NCBI GenBank assembly: GCA_964519885.1
Contig: CAZFLX010000021.1
Location: 1 to 39,216 of the forward strand
Direction: 5' to 3'
DNA from: GCA-002282575 sp964519885
GTDB lineage: Bacteria; Pseudomonadota; Gammaproteobacteria; Thiomicrospirales; Thiomicrospiraceae
Length of the DNA stretch: 39,216 nucleotides
Part shown: positions 22,864 through 31,362 of the stretch, in pieces
How positions within the stretch are numbered: position 1 is the first letter of the stretch
Layout: the number at the start of each line of letters is the position of its first letter
Notes under the pieces: generated by a model
What the model was told of the DNA's origin: nothing
Databases searched by the model: none
The model's input: the letters and a program-made list of their open reading frames with translations, nothing else
Made by a program: the position numbers and the translations under genes

Positions 22864-24366
22864 TTAGAAGCTATGCGCTCCGTGCGCACCGATCGCCATA
22901 TTAAACTGTAATAAAACTTCGTCAAATTTTTCTAGCTTAGATACGCCTTCTGGCGCATAAGCACCATTTTGCGCATATTGTAATCGAATACGCGAAAACT
23001 CGGTGGGATTGTATTCGACCATGACGGTATTACGATCACCGTGCAAACCTTGCACACCATTACCCTTATTATTGTCAATGGCATCATAACGTAAGCCTGT
23101 ACGCCACTGCGGAGCAAACTTCCAAATCAATTGCGAATAATAGCCAGACTGATCTTCATTACGAGTACGTAAGGCACGTGACAAAGTATCAGCATCAGTG
23201 CTTGTGTAATTGGCAACCACGCCGTCTGTTAAATCACGTTTGATATATTCTGATTGCCACATCAGATAACGCGTGGCATCCAAGAAGTATTTACCCGTTA
23301 AATCCAACCCCATAATAGAGCGATTACCGCCTTTTGCATGGGGATTCGCTTCATCGTCGGCATGACTATGACGCGCCTGACCTGCGGCATAAGACACCCC
23401 TGCCATCCAGCTACTCTTACCAATATCAAAACCTGTTTTGATGAAACCCACCGCCAAGCCAGCACCATCCACCGCACCTTTATTGGTTAAAGGAATAGCA
23501 CTGTTTCCAAAACTCTGCTCATTCTCACCCTGCAACACTTCCGCACCAAATAGTAAATAGTTGCGCGTCGGTGCTAACCAAGTGGCTTGCACACCTTTCT
23601 CTAACAAACCGTGTGAACCAAACACACCTTGGTAAATCAGCGGCTGATCGGCAAAATCCCAATAATGATGATGCTGACCATTCAAACGACCAAATCCCGA
23701 TAAAAATTTACCAAACTTCAATTGGGTATTAAACGGCAGGCTACGTGTATTGGCGTAAGCTTCTTCCAAAGCTGCACCCGATTCGCCAGCATGAATGACC
23801 GCAAACAAATCGAAATACTTATCGACTGCTGCTGAAAAAACCAACTCACCATAGTTCAAGTTAAAACCGTTGTTCATGTTATAACCCGAACCATGTGCGT
23901 GACCTTCGTGCGATTCGGCAAAAGCATGGGTAAAGCCCGGTAGGCTTAATTGTCCGTAATCAGCGTTTGACTTACCACGATTAACATAACTGCCGTCCAA
24001 AATCACCGCCACATCGGGATTCATATTGCTGCCTGAAAAGGGATTAGGTTTGATGCCACCCACTTTTACCGGATCAGACAATTTACGACTCGCAGCACGT
24101 GCTTGGTCTAGGCTTCCCTGATAGCTGGATGCTTCCTTCTGCTCAGCAACGGCAGCTGTTGTTGTCGCCGTCGGTATCACCTTGGCTTCAACCTGTTGCG
24201 CTTTGGCTTCCAACACCTGCATCTGCTGCATCATCTTTTCTAACTGTGCCTGCTGAGCAGCAATTTGTGCCTTCAGAGCCGACAAATCGTCACTCGCATA
24301 CACGTTGAAACCCGCCACCAGCAAACCAACGGCTAAGGATAATTTGGATTTTTTCATGTCATTCAT
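22864..24366 (-). CDS. Zinc-linked outer-membrane beta-barrel protein with N-terminal coiled coil
   Basis: 500 residues (497 if the Met at residue 4, MKKSKLSLAVGLLVAGF, is used). Signal peptide to about residue 24, then a coiled coil (LKAQIAAQQAQLEKMMQQMQ...), a proline-rich region, and a ~390-residue barrel of alternating strands. Loops are rich in His (ESHEGHAHGS, GQHHHYW, ARHSHADDEANPHAK, GAHGAHSF), as expected of a protein that binds zinc. It lies directly before znuA and after a palindrome next to zur, so a role in bringing zinc across the outer membrane is likely. Not TonB-dependent: no plug or TonB box is visible. Confidence 0.75.
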   Translation of the reverse strand: MNDMKKSKLSLAVGLLVAGFNVYASDDLSALKAQIAAQQAQLEKMMQQMQVLEAKAQQVEAKVIPTATTTAAVAEQKEASSYQGSLDQARAASRKLSDPVKVGGIKPNPFSGSNMNPDVAVILDGSYVNRGKSNADYGQLSLPGFTHAFAESHEGHAHGSGYNMNNGFNLNYGELVFSAAVDKYFDLFAVIHAGESGAALEEAYANTRSLPFNTQLKFGKFLSGFGRLNGQHHHYWDFADQPLIYQGVFGSHGLLEKGVQATWLAPTRNYLLFGAEVLQGENEQSFGNSAIPLTNKGAVDGAGLAVGFIKTGFDIGKSSWMAGVSYAAGQARHSHADDEANPHAKGGNRSIMGLDLTGKYFLDATRYLMWQSEYIKRDLTDGVVANYTSTDADTLSRALRTRNEDQSGYYSQLIWKFAPQWRTGLRYDAIDNNKGNGVQGLHGDRNTVMVEYNPTEFSRIRLQYAQNGAYAPEGVSKLEKFDEVLLQFNMAIGAHGAHSF

Positions 24367-24392
24367 CTCACGGTAATGTGCCTAAATGCAAC

Positions 24393-24412
24393 TTAGCTAT
24401 AAAGATAACTAA
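24393..24412. promoter_or_regulatory. Candidate Zur operator
   Basis: On the minus strand TTAGTTAT-CTTT-ATAGCTAA: 7 of 8 arm positions pair. It lies 26 bp upstream of the porin-znuAB unit and close to zur. It has the AT-rich, about 20-bp dyad form of Fur-family sites. A match to a Zur consensus is not exact. Confidence 0.45.
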
Positions 24413-24488
24413 TTTGTTTTTGTATACTTGTTGCATATAGTAGCGAAAAATAAGGACGCATTCAAGCGTCCTTACTCCAATTCATGCG

Positions 24489-24899
24489 TTATGCCTCTTC
24501 GCAAACTCCATGAAAAATGACTTCCACATGCGATACTTTGAATCGCTTCGGCAATTGAATAGGTGGGATTTCTACCTCGGGCAAACAAATCAGCTTGCCC
24601 GTATTCTCACAATAAAAATGCGGATGATGCACACGCCCACCATCACCAGCAATAAAACGCCACAAACGGTCTTCCGTCGTTACCTTATGCACAAAGCGCT
24701 GACGCACCAACCAATCCAATACACGATAGAGGGTCACCCTATCCATCGGCAACGCCAAGTTCGATAACAATTCTTCATGCGTTACCGGTTTATCGGCTTG
24801 TAGCAAGTAAGCCAGCGTCATTACCCGCGCACTGGTAACCCTATGCCCCAAGGCACGAATTTGCGTTTCTGCTTGTTGAACCGGCAAATGCATCGACAT
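24489..24899 (-). CDS. zur: Fur-family zinc-type regulator (Zur)
   Basis: 136 residues. A winged helix (~10-85; VTSARVMTLAYLLQ ... MDRVTLYRVLDWL) and a metal/dimer domain with HHPHFYC. The usual CxxC is degenerate here (CENT, then LIC), leaving single cysteines, and the C-terminus ends GVCEEA, so the structural zinc site must be built differently. Regulator identity comes from its place next to znuA, znuB and the His-rich porin. It stops 122 bp upstream of the porin gene and may share control with it. Confidence 0.82.
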   Translation of the reverse strand: MSMHLPVQQAETQIRALGHRVTSARVMTLAYLLQADKPVTHEELLSNLALPMDRVTLYRVLDWLVRQRFVHKVTTEDRLWRFIAGDGGRVHHPHFYCENTGKLICLPEVEIPPIQLPKRFKVSHVEVIFHGVCEEA

Positions 24900-24909
24900 G
24901 ATGCGCTAC

Positions 24910-25272
24910 TTACCAAGTCACGCTATGGGTGATAGCAACACCGTACATGTAAACAAACACCAGCAGCGCTAACACCCAAAAGGTTGCCTTACGTGCTGGT
25001 GTTTTGGCGATCTTAAAAGCAAACACACCCAAGGCAATGTAAGCAATTAAGGCAATAATTTTCGCCAATACCCAATCGGTTAGCGGACTGATTTCTAAGG
25101 TTACCAACAGCGCAATTGCTGTCACCAATAAGCCAGTATCGACCACATGCGGCAATATGCGCACTAATTTACGCTGAACCCACGGCTTGCCCTGAATATG
25201 ACCTAAACCGCGCATAAAAAAACCAAAACCAGAAAGCAACACAAACAATACGTGCAGTTTAACTAATAACAT
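24910..25272 (-). CDS. SirB-family membrane protein
   Basis: 120 residues from the ATG at 25272 (frame opens at 25293). Four membrane segments, starting LLVKLHVLFVLLSGFGFFMRG, with the LPHVVDTGLLVTAIAL and AYIALGVFAFK pattern of SirB (invasion gene regulator name, molecular role unclear). It ends 10 bp upstream of zur on the same strand. The link to zinc is position only. Confidence 0.75.
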   Translation of the reverse strand: MLLVKLHVLFVLLSGFGFFMRGLGHIQGKPWVQRKLVRILPHVVDTGLLVTAIALLVTLEISPLTDWVLAKIIALIAYIALGVFAFKIAKTPARKATFWVLALLVFVYMYGVAITHSVTW

Positions 25273-25383
25273 TCGCCCATCTCTCTTTTTCATTGAATCC
25301 GGCTATCCTACCACTTAAAAACAAAATCACAAAATGTTACACTAACTCACAATAACGCAACTCCCTCTCAGGCTATTCGCATC

Positions 25384-26409
25384 ATGAAAGTTTACACTCA
25401 AACCAAAGCTGAAGCTGATGCGCTGTTCAATCAAATAGAGCAGGCATTCACTCAGCATCAAGTCAGTCCCACGCCGATCAATTTTGTCGTGTGGTACGAA
25501 TATTTTTTAGGACAAGATAACCAACTCAAACAGATGCTCGAATCCGGACTGCAACATTCGGGTTACAGTAATGTGCTAGGGGTTAAAATATACGAAAGTC
25601 TGCTCAAAGATCGCCAAGCCGACACTTCTGAACTTGAGCAAGCCTTCCGTAAATTTTTAGAGCGCATGATTTCACGCCTATTGGACTGGACCAAAGGAAT
25701 GGAAAAACACACGCAAGCACTAGATACCTACATTCACGACCTCACCACCCGCGGCGATATCGATGCACAAACTCTCGCTAGCCTCACGCATAATGTGTTA
25801 GCCACCACACGCTCGATTGTGTCGTCACAATCTGAAATGCAACAAGAACTGATTGTCGCTACCACCAAAATTCAAACCTTGCAAAAAGAACTCGCCGAAG
25901 CGCGCAACGAGTCCATGACGGATGCTCTGACTCAACTACCCAATCGCCGCGCCTTCGATCTGCGCGTACAACAGACCATGCAATCAACTAAACAATACGA
26001 CCAGCTCTGTTTGATTTTGTTTGATATAGATTTTTTCAAAAAGTTCAACGATACCTATGGGCATTTGATTGGTGATGCCGTGTTACGCTTTATTGCCGGT
26101 GTGGTGCAAAAAGTGATTGAACCTTCGCAGCTACTGGCTCGTGTTGGTGGCGAAGAGTTTGCCGTACTCATTCAGCATGCCAGCCTAGACCAAGCACATC
26201 AACTTGCTGAAAAAATTCGTATTAAAGTAGCTAATAGTCAACTGAAACGAAAAGACACGGGGGAGACCATTAATAACATTCATGTCTCCTTAGGCGTTTC
26301 CAGCTTTAAGCCCAACGAAAGCTGGGATGACTGGTACCAACGTACCGATAAGGCATTATATCAATCCAAAGCTGAAGGACGTAACCGCACTAGCCTAGCG
26401 AAAGTTTAA
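25384..26409 (+). CDS. Diguanylate cyclase with N-terminal helical sensor region
   Basis: 341 residues. The first ~170 form a helical, non-membrane region with a coiled-coil stretch (EMQQELIVATTKIQTLQKEL) leading to a GGDEF domain (~175-341). The active site is GGEEF at 255-259, with SMTDALTQLPNRRAFD and LFDIDFFKKFND upstream, so GTP-to-c-di-GMP activity is likely. No RxxD inhibitory site is present before GGEEF, so product inhibition may be absent. Divergent from sirB; its stop overlaps the ftsN-like gene by 4 bp on the other strand. Confidence 0.92.
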   Translation: MKVYTQTKAEADALFNQIEQAFTQHQVSPTPINFVVWYEYFLGQDNQLKQMLESGLQHSGYSNVLGVKIYESLLKDRQADTSELEQAFRKFLERMISRLLDWTKGMEKHTQALDTYIHDLTTRGDIDAQTLASLTHNVLATTRSIVSSQSEMQQELIVATTKIQTLQKELAEARNESMTDALTQLPNRRAFDLRVQQTMQSTKQYDQLCLILFDIDFFKKFNDTYGHLIGDAVLRFIAGVVQKVIEPSQLLARVGGEEFAVLIQHASLDQAHQLAEKIRIKVANSQLKRKDTGETINNIHVSLGVSSFKPNESWDDWYQRTDKALYQSKAEGRNRTSLAKV

Positions 26410-27509
26410 CGTGGCGCGACAGCGCCTCGAGAATTGTTGGGTTGAGTCGCTGCTGTTGGCGTAGCCACCACCTTTTTCGGTTCAGAAGCCTTAATGACAC
26501 TGGCCAAACTCACCTCATGCGCATCTAATCCTAATTTCTGCAGTTCTACCTTTAAACGATTCAAGGTACGCTGATCATCGTAGGGTCCCATGCGCAATAC
26601 ATAACTGTTGCCCGACTTGCCTGCTAAAGTGGCCATTTGTACCACATAGCCCTTTTGTGCTAAACGTCGACGCTCAGACTGAGCTTGCCCCTCATTGGGA
26701 ACAGATAAGAGTTGCAAATAAACGGGAGCTTTTGTTTTCACACCAAGGGGCTGCACACCTGTTAAAACAACATCTTTGGGCAATTCACCATAAAAAGTAT
26801 ATTGAACCGCATTGGGAGGATTTTCCACCGGCTTGACGCTAACTTCTGGTTTTTTAGTCGCTTCAATCGCTTTAGAAGCCAACTCACTGCGCACACTGGC
26901 AGCAGGATCTAAACGGTTACGCGTTTCTTCGGACACCCAGCCCATTTCCATCGAAAAGGCAAGAAAAAAAGGCGCGTATAACAACCAAGCGAACCCCATT
27001 AGGGTCACGCCCGCAATCGACACCCACGCACCCAAGCTCAGTCGATGACGACGTTTTTCACGATGTGCTTGCTCCAAAGCCAATCTAGCTTTTTCTGCCT
27101 GTTCAGCCTGAGCTTTTGCCAAGGCTTCTTGGGCTTCTAATTCTTTGCGAATATGCTTAGGCAATGACTCTCGATAGACTTTATTTTTAACCTTCTGCAC
27201 ATCATCGTCAATCGGACTATTTTTTGTGATGCTGCTATCGGTTTTGCTTTCACGAAAAGTTGATAGGGCTTTTTCCCGAGATCGGCTTGACTCATGATTC
27301 GCCACTGGATTTTCAGCTGACGACTTGACTGAAACAGCCGAGTTTTCAGCATTGGCAGTCTTATTTCGTTTGCGAATGAGCGACGTAAAAGGCTTTTTTA
27401 CCGACTTATTTGACTCGCTGTTAACGCTCGAATGAGACTCATCGGTTAACTGAGTGCGACGTGGCGTTGGCGCAGAAGATTTATGGCCATATCGATAATC
27501 ACGTGCCAT
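26406..27509 (-). CDS. FtsN-like cell-division protein with SPOR domain
   Basis: 367 residues. A charged, Ser/Lys-rich cytoplasmic region (~1-155), a single membrane segment (~157-182, LSLGAWVSIAGVTLMGFAWL), a linker, and a C-terminal SPOR domain (~260-335; VYLQLLSVPNEGQAQSERRR ... GPYDDQRTLNRLKVELQKLG) that binds denuded septal peptidoglycan. The cytoplasmic part is long for FtsN. It follows argS by 38 bp, a linkage seen in other gammaproteobacteria. Another SPOR protein is possible. Confidence 0.75.
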   Translation of the reverse strand: MARDYRYGHKSSAPTPRRTQLTDESHSSVNSESNKSVKKPFTSLIRKRNKTANAENSAVSVKSSAENPVANHESSRSREKALSTFRESKTDSSITKNSPIDDDVQKVKNKVYRESLPKHIRKELEAQEALAKAQAEQAEKARLALEQAHREKRRHRLSLGAWVSIAGVTLMGFAWLLYAPFFLAFSMEMGWVSEETRNRLDPAASVRSELASKAIEATKKPEVSVKPVENPPNAVQYTFYGELPKDVVLTGVQPLGVKTKAPVYLQLLSVPNEGQAQSERRRLAQKGYVVQMATLAGKSGNSYVLRMGPYDDQRTLNRLKVELQKLGLDAHEVSLASVIKASEPKKVVATPTAATQPNNSRGAVAPR

Positions 27510-27547
27510 CTTGCCACCACCTCCACTCGCTCAGGCTAACCATTCGC

Positions 27548-29332
27548 TTACATGCGCTCTGGTGCCGAAACACCTAGTAAGGTCAAGCCATTTGCCAGCA
27601 CAATACGTGTTGCCGCTAAGAGTGTTAGGCGTGCATTGCGTAAGGCTTCATCTTCTACCAACACGGGTGTGCTGTTGTAATAACTGTGTAGCTGCGTGGC
27701 CAATTCTTTTAGATAATACGCAATTTGGTGGGGTTCAAAATCACGCGCAGCATGTTGAATCACTTCAGGGAACTGAGTCAGCTTTTGCGCCAACTCTGCT
27801 TCCGCTTCCTCTGTTAGCAAGGTCAATTGCGACAAGCCCAGCTCCGACTGCCAAGCAGTGAAACCTTTAGCCACAGCCTGCGTAAAGACACCGCAACAAC
27901 GTGCGTGAGCATACTGAATATAGTAAAGCGGATTTTCATTACTTTTCGATTTAGCCAAATCTAAGTCAAAGTCCATGTGTTGATCGCAACGACGCATGAC
28001 ATAAAAAAAGCGCGTCGCATCGGTACCAATTTCTTCACGCAACTCGCGCAAAGTCACAAATTGTCCCGAACGCGTTGACATAGATGCTTTTTCGGCACCA
28101 CGGTAAAGCACAGCAAACTGCACCAACAACACCTCTAAGCGTGCATCATCCTCGCCCATCGCTTGAATCGAACCGCGTACACGGGGAATATAACCATGGT
28201 GGTCTGAACCCCAAATATTAATGACTTTCTCGTAACCACGAGACAGCTTGTCGTAATGGTAGGCAATATCGGAAGCAAAATAGGTTTTAATACCATTATC
28301 ACGCACCACCACACGGTCTTTTGCATCACCATAATCGGTAGAACGGAACCAAATCGCTCCGCCTTGCTCATAAAGCTTACCCGCTACCTCTAGCCGCGCT
28401 AAAGCTGCATCAACGATACCCGTATCCATTAAAGAACGTTCACTGAACCAATTATCGTAATGCACGCCAAATTCGGCTAAGTCTTCTTTAATATCGACCA
28501 AAATATCGTGTAACACACGATCAAGAATGAGACGGTATTTATCTGTCCCCAACAACTGACGCGCATTAACAATAATGTCATCAATGTGTGCTTCTTTGTC
28601 ACCACTAATCACATGACCTGATGCATCTAACACCTGATCAGCAGATACATTAGCAAACACCTCGGTGGCGCTCGCACGCAGACTTTCGCCTTGTTCACTC
28701 AGCAGCGCACGCGCTGAGGTGACGATGTAATCGCCCTGATAACCATTACTGGGGAAAGTGAAAGACTCACCACATAATGCTAAATAACGCAACCACACAC
28801 TGACGGTTAGAATGTCCATCTGACGACCTGCGTCATTGACATAATATTCCGCATCTACCTGATAACCCGCATGGCGCAATAGCGAAACCAACGCCGAACC
28901 ATAAGCCGCGCCACGTCCATGCCCCACATGCAACGGACCTGTTGGGTTTGCCGATACAAACTCAACCTGCACCGATTTACCTTCACCGGCATTGATGCGA
29001 CCGTAGTCACTTGTCTTATCTAAAATTGTTGCTAATGTCGCAAACTTAGCCGCTGCTTGAACACGGAAATTAATGAAGCCCGGACCAGCAATTTCAGCCC
29101 CCACTAACCATTCGGCACTCGGCAAATTCGCAATCAGAAGTTCTGCCAGAGCGCGCGGATTCATGCCATTGGGTTTCGCCAACATCATCGCCACGTTGGT
29201 GGCAAAGTCACCATGACTCTTATCGCGCGGCAATTCGATTTTAATTTGTGCGGGATCGAACTGAGCAATATGACCTGCGTCACGACATTGCGTTAAACCA
29301 GAGACAACGAGAGAGTGCAAAGCTTGTTTCAT
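27548..29332 (-). CDS. argS: Arginyl-tRNA synthetase
   Basis: 594 residues from the ATG at 29332; the frame opens at a TTG (29371) but MKQALHSLV fits the family start. Class I synthetase: HIGH-type motif PTGPLHVGHGRG, a KMSKS-type loop ASMSTRSGQ, and the C-terminal helical anticodon-binding region (YYLKELATQLHSYYNS). Charges tRNA-Arg with arginine in the cytoplasm. Divergent from aroG with ~177 bp between starts. Confidence 0.96.
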   Translation of the reverse strand: MKQALHSLVVSGLTQCRDAGHIAQFDPAQIKIELPRDKSHGDFATNVAMMLAKPNGMNPRALAELLIANLPSAEWLVGAEIAGPGFINFRVQAAAKFATLATILDKTSDYGRINAGEGKSVQVEFVSANPTGPLHVGHGRGAAYGSALVSLLRHAGYQVDAEYYVNDAGRQMDILTVSVWLRYLALCGESFTFPSNGYQGDYIVTSARALLSEQGESLRASATEVFANVSADQVLDASGHVISGDKEAHIDDIIVNARQLLGTDKYRLILDRVLHDILVDIKEDLAEFGVHYDNWFSERSLMDTGIVDAALARLEVAGKLYEQGGAIWFRSTDYGDAKDRVVVRDNGIKTYFASDIAYHYDKLSRGYEKVINIWGSDHHGYIPRVRGSIQAMGEDDARLEVLLVQFAVLYRGAEKASMSTRSGQFVTLRELREEIGTDATRFFYVMRRCDQHMDFDLDLAKSKSNENPLYYIQYAHARCCGVFTQAVAKGFTAWQSELGLSQLTLLTEEAEAELAQKLTQFPEVIQHAARDFEPHQIAYYLKELATQLHSYYNSTPVLVEDEALRNARLTLLAATRIVLANGLTLLGVSAPERM

Positions 29333-29459
29333 GATGACCGTTTTAGAGCGAGAATTAGAGATAATCGCCAATTTTAGCCTAAAATGCGTTATTTAACTAC
29401 TCATTATCGCCTGTTCTTAATAAAGTACATTAGCCGAAAACTAGCCTCTTACCTTGATT

Positions 29460-29470
29460 TATGGGATAAT
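29460..29470 (+). promoter_or_regulatory. Extended -10 promoter of the DAHP synthase gene
   Basis: TGG-GATAAT (about 29462-29470) is an extended -10 element 40 bp before the ATG at 29510. No good -35 is seen, as usual for this class. Start of transcription is estimated near 29477. Confidence 0.4.
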
Positions 29471-29509
29471 GTAGGGCTATTAATTTTATTTTTATGCAGC
29501 CATAACGCC

Positions 29510-30574
29510 ATGAAGTACGCTACCGACGACCTGCGCATTCGCACTATGACCGAAGTCATTTCACCGCAAGAGTTACACGCTCGTTATCCCATGACTGAGC
29601 GTGCGTCTAAGTTAATTCATGATACACGCGCCCAGATCCATGACATATTGAATGGCAATGATGACCGTGTACTGGTGGTTATTGGACCTTGCTCGATTCA
29701 TGATCCCGATGCCGCACGCGAGTATGCCAGTCGATTACTCGAAGTCAAAAAACGCTACGAAAAAGACCTGCTAATTGTGATGCGTGTTTATTTCGAAAAA
29801 CCGCGTACAACGGTTGGCTGGAAAGGCTTAATTAATGATCCGAAATTAGATGAGTCTTTTCAAATCAACGAAGGCCTGGCTTTGGCGCGGGGTTTATTGC
29901 TTGATATTAACAGCATGGGTATGCCTGCAGCGACTGAGTTTTTAGACCTCATTTCGCCCCAATACATTGCTGATTTAGTTAGCTGGGGCGCCATTGGTGC
30001 GCGTACAACAGAAAGCCAAGGACATCGTGAATTGGCTTCGGGCTTGTCTTGCCCTGTCGGTTTCAAAAATGGTACCGATGGCAGCGTTAGCATTGCCATT
30101 GATGCCATTCGTGCAGCTGAGCGTTCACACATTTTCATGTCGCTCACCAAAGAAGGTCGCTCGGCTATTTTCCATACCAAAGGCAACGATGACTGTCACA
30201 TTATTTTACGTGGCGGCAATGGCGAACCTAATTATTCAGCACCTCACGTTGCTGATGCGGTGGATAAATTGGCAAAAGCAGGGGTGCGCCAAAAGCTAAT
30301 GATCGACTGTTCTCATGCCAACAGCAACAAAGATTTTCGTAAGCAAACACAAGTAGCCGACAACATTGCCGAGCAACTCACTGGCGGTAACAAAAGTATT
30401 ATGGGCGTGATGATTGAAAGCCATTTGGTTGAAGGCAGACAAGACGTGAAACCCGATTGCGCCCTCACCTACGGACAAAGCATTACCGATGGTTGCTTAG
30501 GTTGGGAAGCCAGTGTTGACAGCTTAGAAGCACTAGCGAATGCTGTTCAAGCAAGACGTAAGGTGTGGGGATAA
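29510..30574 (+). CDS. aroG: 3-deoxy-7-phosphoheptulonate (DAHP) synthase, AroG type
   Basis: 354 residues from the ATG at 29510; MKYATDDLRIRTMTEVISP matches the conserved class I start, and the longer frame from 29384 includes the promoter. LVVIGPCSIHD binds phosphoenolpyruvate, VMRVYFEKPRTTVGWKG and GARTTESQ-HRELASGLSC are AroF/G/H signatures, and DCSHANSNK is near the C-terminus. It joins phosphoenolpyruvate and erythrose 4-phosphate, the first shikimate step. Which aromatic amino acid inhibits it cannot be read safely from sequence alone. Followed by a strong terminator. Confidence 0.95.
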   Translation: MKYATDDLRIRTMTEVISPQELHARYPMTERASKLIHDTRAQIHDILNGNDDRVLVVIGPCSIHDPDAAREYASRLLEVKKRYEKDLLIVMRVYFEKPRTTVGWKGLINDPKLDESFQINEGLALARGLLLDINSMGMPAATEFLDLISPQYIADLVSWGAIGARTTESQGHRELASGLSCPVGFKNGTDGSVSIAIDAIRAAERSHIFMSLTKEGRSAIFHTKGNDDCHIILRGGNGEPNYSAPHVADAVDKLAKAGVRQKLMIDCSHANSNKDFRKQTQVADNIAEQLTGGNKSIMGVMIESHLVEGRQDVKPDCALTYGQSITDGCLGWEASVDSLEALANAVQARRKVWG

Positions 30575-30614
30575 ACACATCGCAACTCAGTTGAACTGAC
30601 AAACCGAGTGAATA

Positions 30615-30639
30615 AAAAATCCCGCAATGCGGGATTTTT
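30615..30639. terminator. Intrinsic terminator, bidirectional, after aroG
   Basis: AAAAATCCCGC-AAT-GCGGGATTTTT: an 11-bp perfect stem with a 3-nt loop and further Ts. It also terminates leftward reading from the rhodanese gene at 30666. Confidence 0.92.
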
Positions 30640-30665
30640 ATTTTTCTAAAACATGTTTTAGGTCA

Positions 30666-31262
30666 TTACTCTAAGTAATAAGCCTTAGCTTTGTTCATGT
30701 TGTAGGTCCAAGGCAAGCCTTCATTTTTCCAGCCATTCACCACGCGCTGACCTTTTTTATCGCCATCTTTGGCTTTATCGCCTTCAAAGCCATCAATCTG
30801 ACTCCACACGTTGGTATAGCCTGATTTTGCCATCAAATCGACGGCTTTAGCTGAACGGTCACCACTACGACACATAATGATGATACGCGCATCTTTTTTG
30901 CCCGCCATACCTTTTTTCGCCAAAGCATCTTCTACTTGTGTCATAAAAGCAGAGTTAGGCACACGCTTATATTCTTTCGCTTTATCATCCCAAGCTGAAT
31001 AATCGTAGGTGATATAAGGCACATTGGCATCCATTAAGTCGGTGTAACCAACAAACTGAACTTCTGCTGGCGTGCGAGCGTCAATCAACAAGGTTGCCGC
31101 AGCTTCTTGAGTAATATACTGATGGGCTTCTTTAGGCGTCAAATATTTACCATTTTCAGTGCGTTTTACTTCTGGTACTTGATCTTGTGGAATATCAATT
31201 GCCAAAGCGTTACCCATCATGCCAGCCATTAACAAACCCAATACAAACGAACGACGTAACAT
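30666..31262 (-). CDS. Periplasmic rhodanese-domain protein
   Basis: 198 residues with a signal peptide (MLRRSFVLGLLMAGMMGNALA). A single rhodanese domain (~40-180) has the active-site loop CRSGDRS, Cys at about 130, and DARTPAEV earlier. Sulfur transfer or redox chemistry in the periplasm is likely; the substrate is unknown. Signal-bearing rhodaneses often belong to sulfur-oxidising or PQQ-linked pathways, but no partner is nearby. Confidence 0.85.
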   Translation of the reverse strand: MLRRSFVLGLLMAGMMGNALAIDIPQDQVPEVKRTENGKYLTPKEAHQYITQEAAATLLIDARTPAEVQFVGYTDLMDANVPYITYDYSAWDDKAKEYKRVPNSAFMTQVEDALAKKGMAGKKDARIIIMCRSGDRSAKAVDLMAKSGYTNVWSQIDGFEGDKAKDGDKKGQRVVNGWKNEGLPWTYNMNKAKAYYLE

Positions 31263-31362
31263 ACTGACTCCTTCTTAGTTACTGATAAAAATTGCGTACT
31301 CTGTTAAGAATGACGTAGTCAAACCTCATTATATCAGCAAAGACTAATATATCAACCCGTAA

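Noticed and set aside
29384..29509. Longer N-terminus of DAHP synthase
   Set aside because: The first 42 residues do not match the family and the stretch contains the promoter-like TGGGATAAT.
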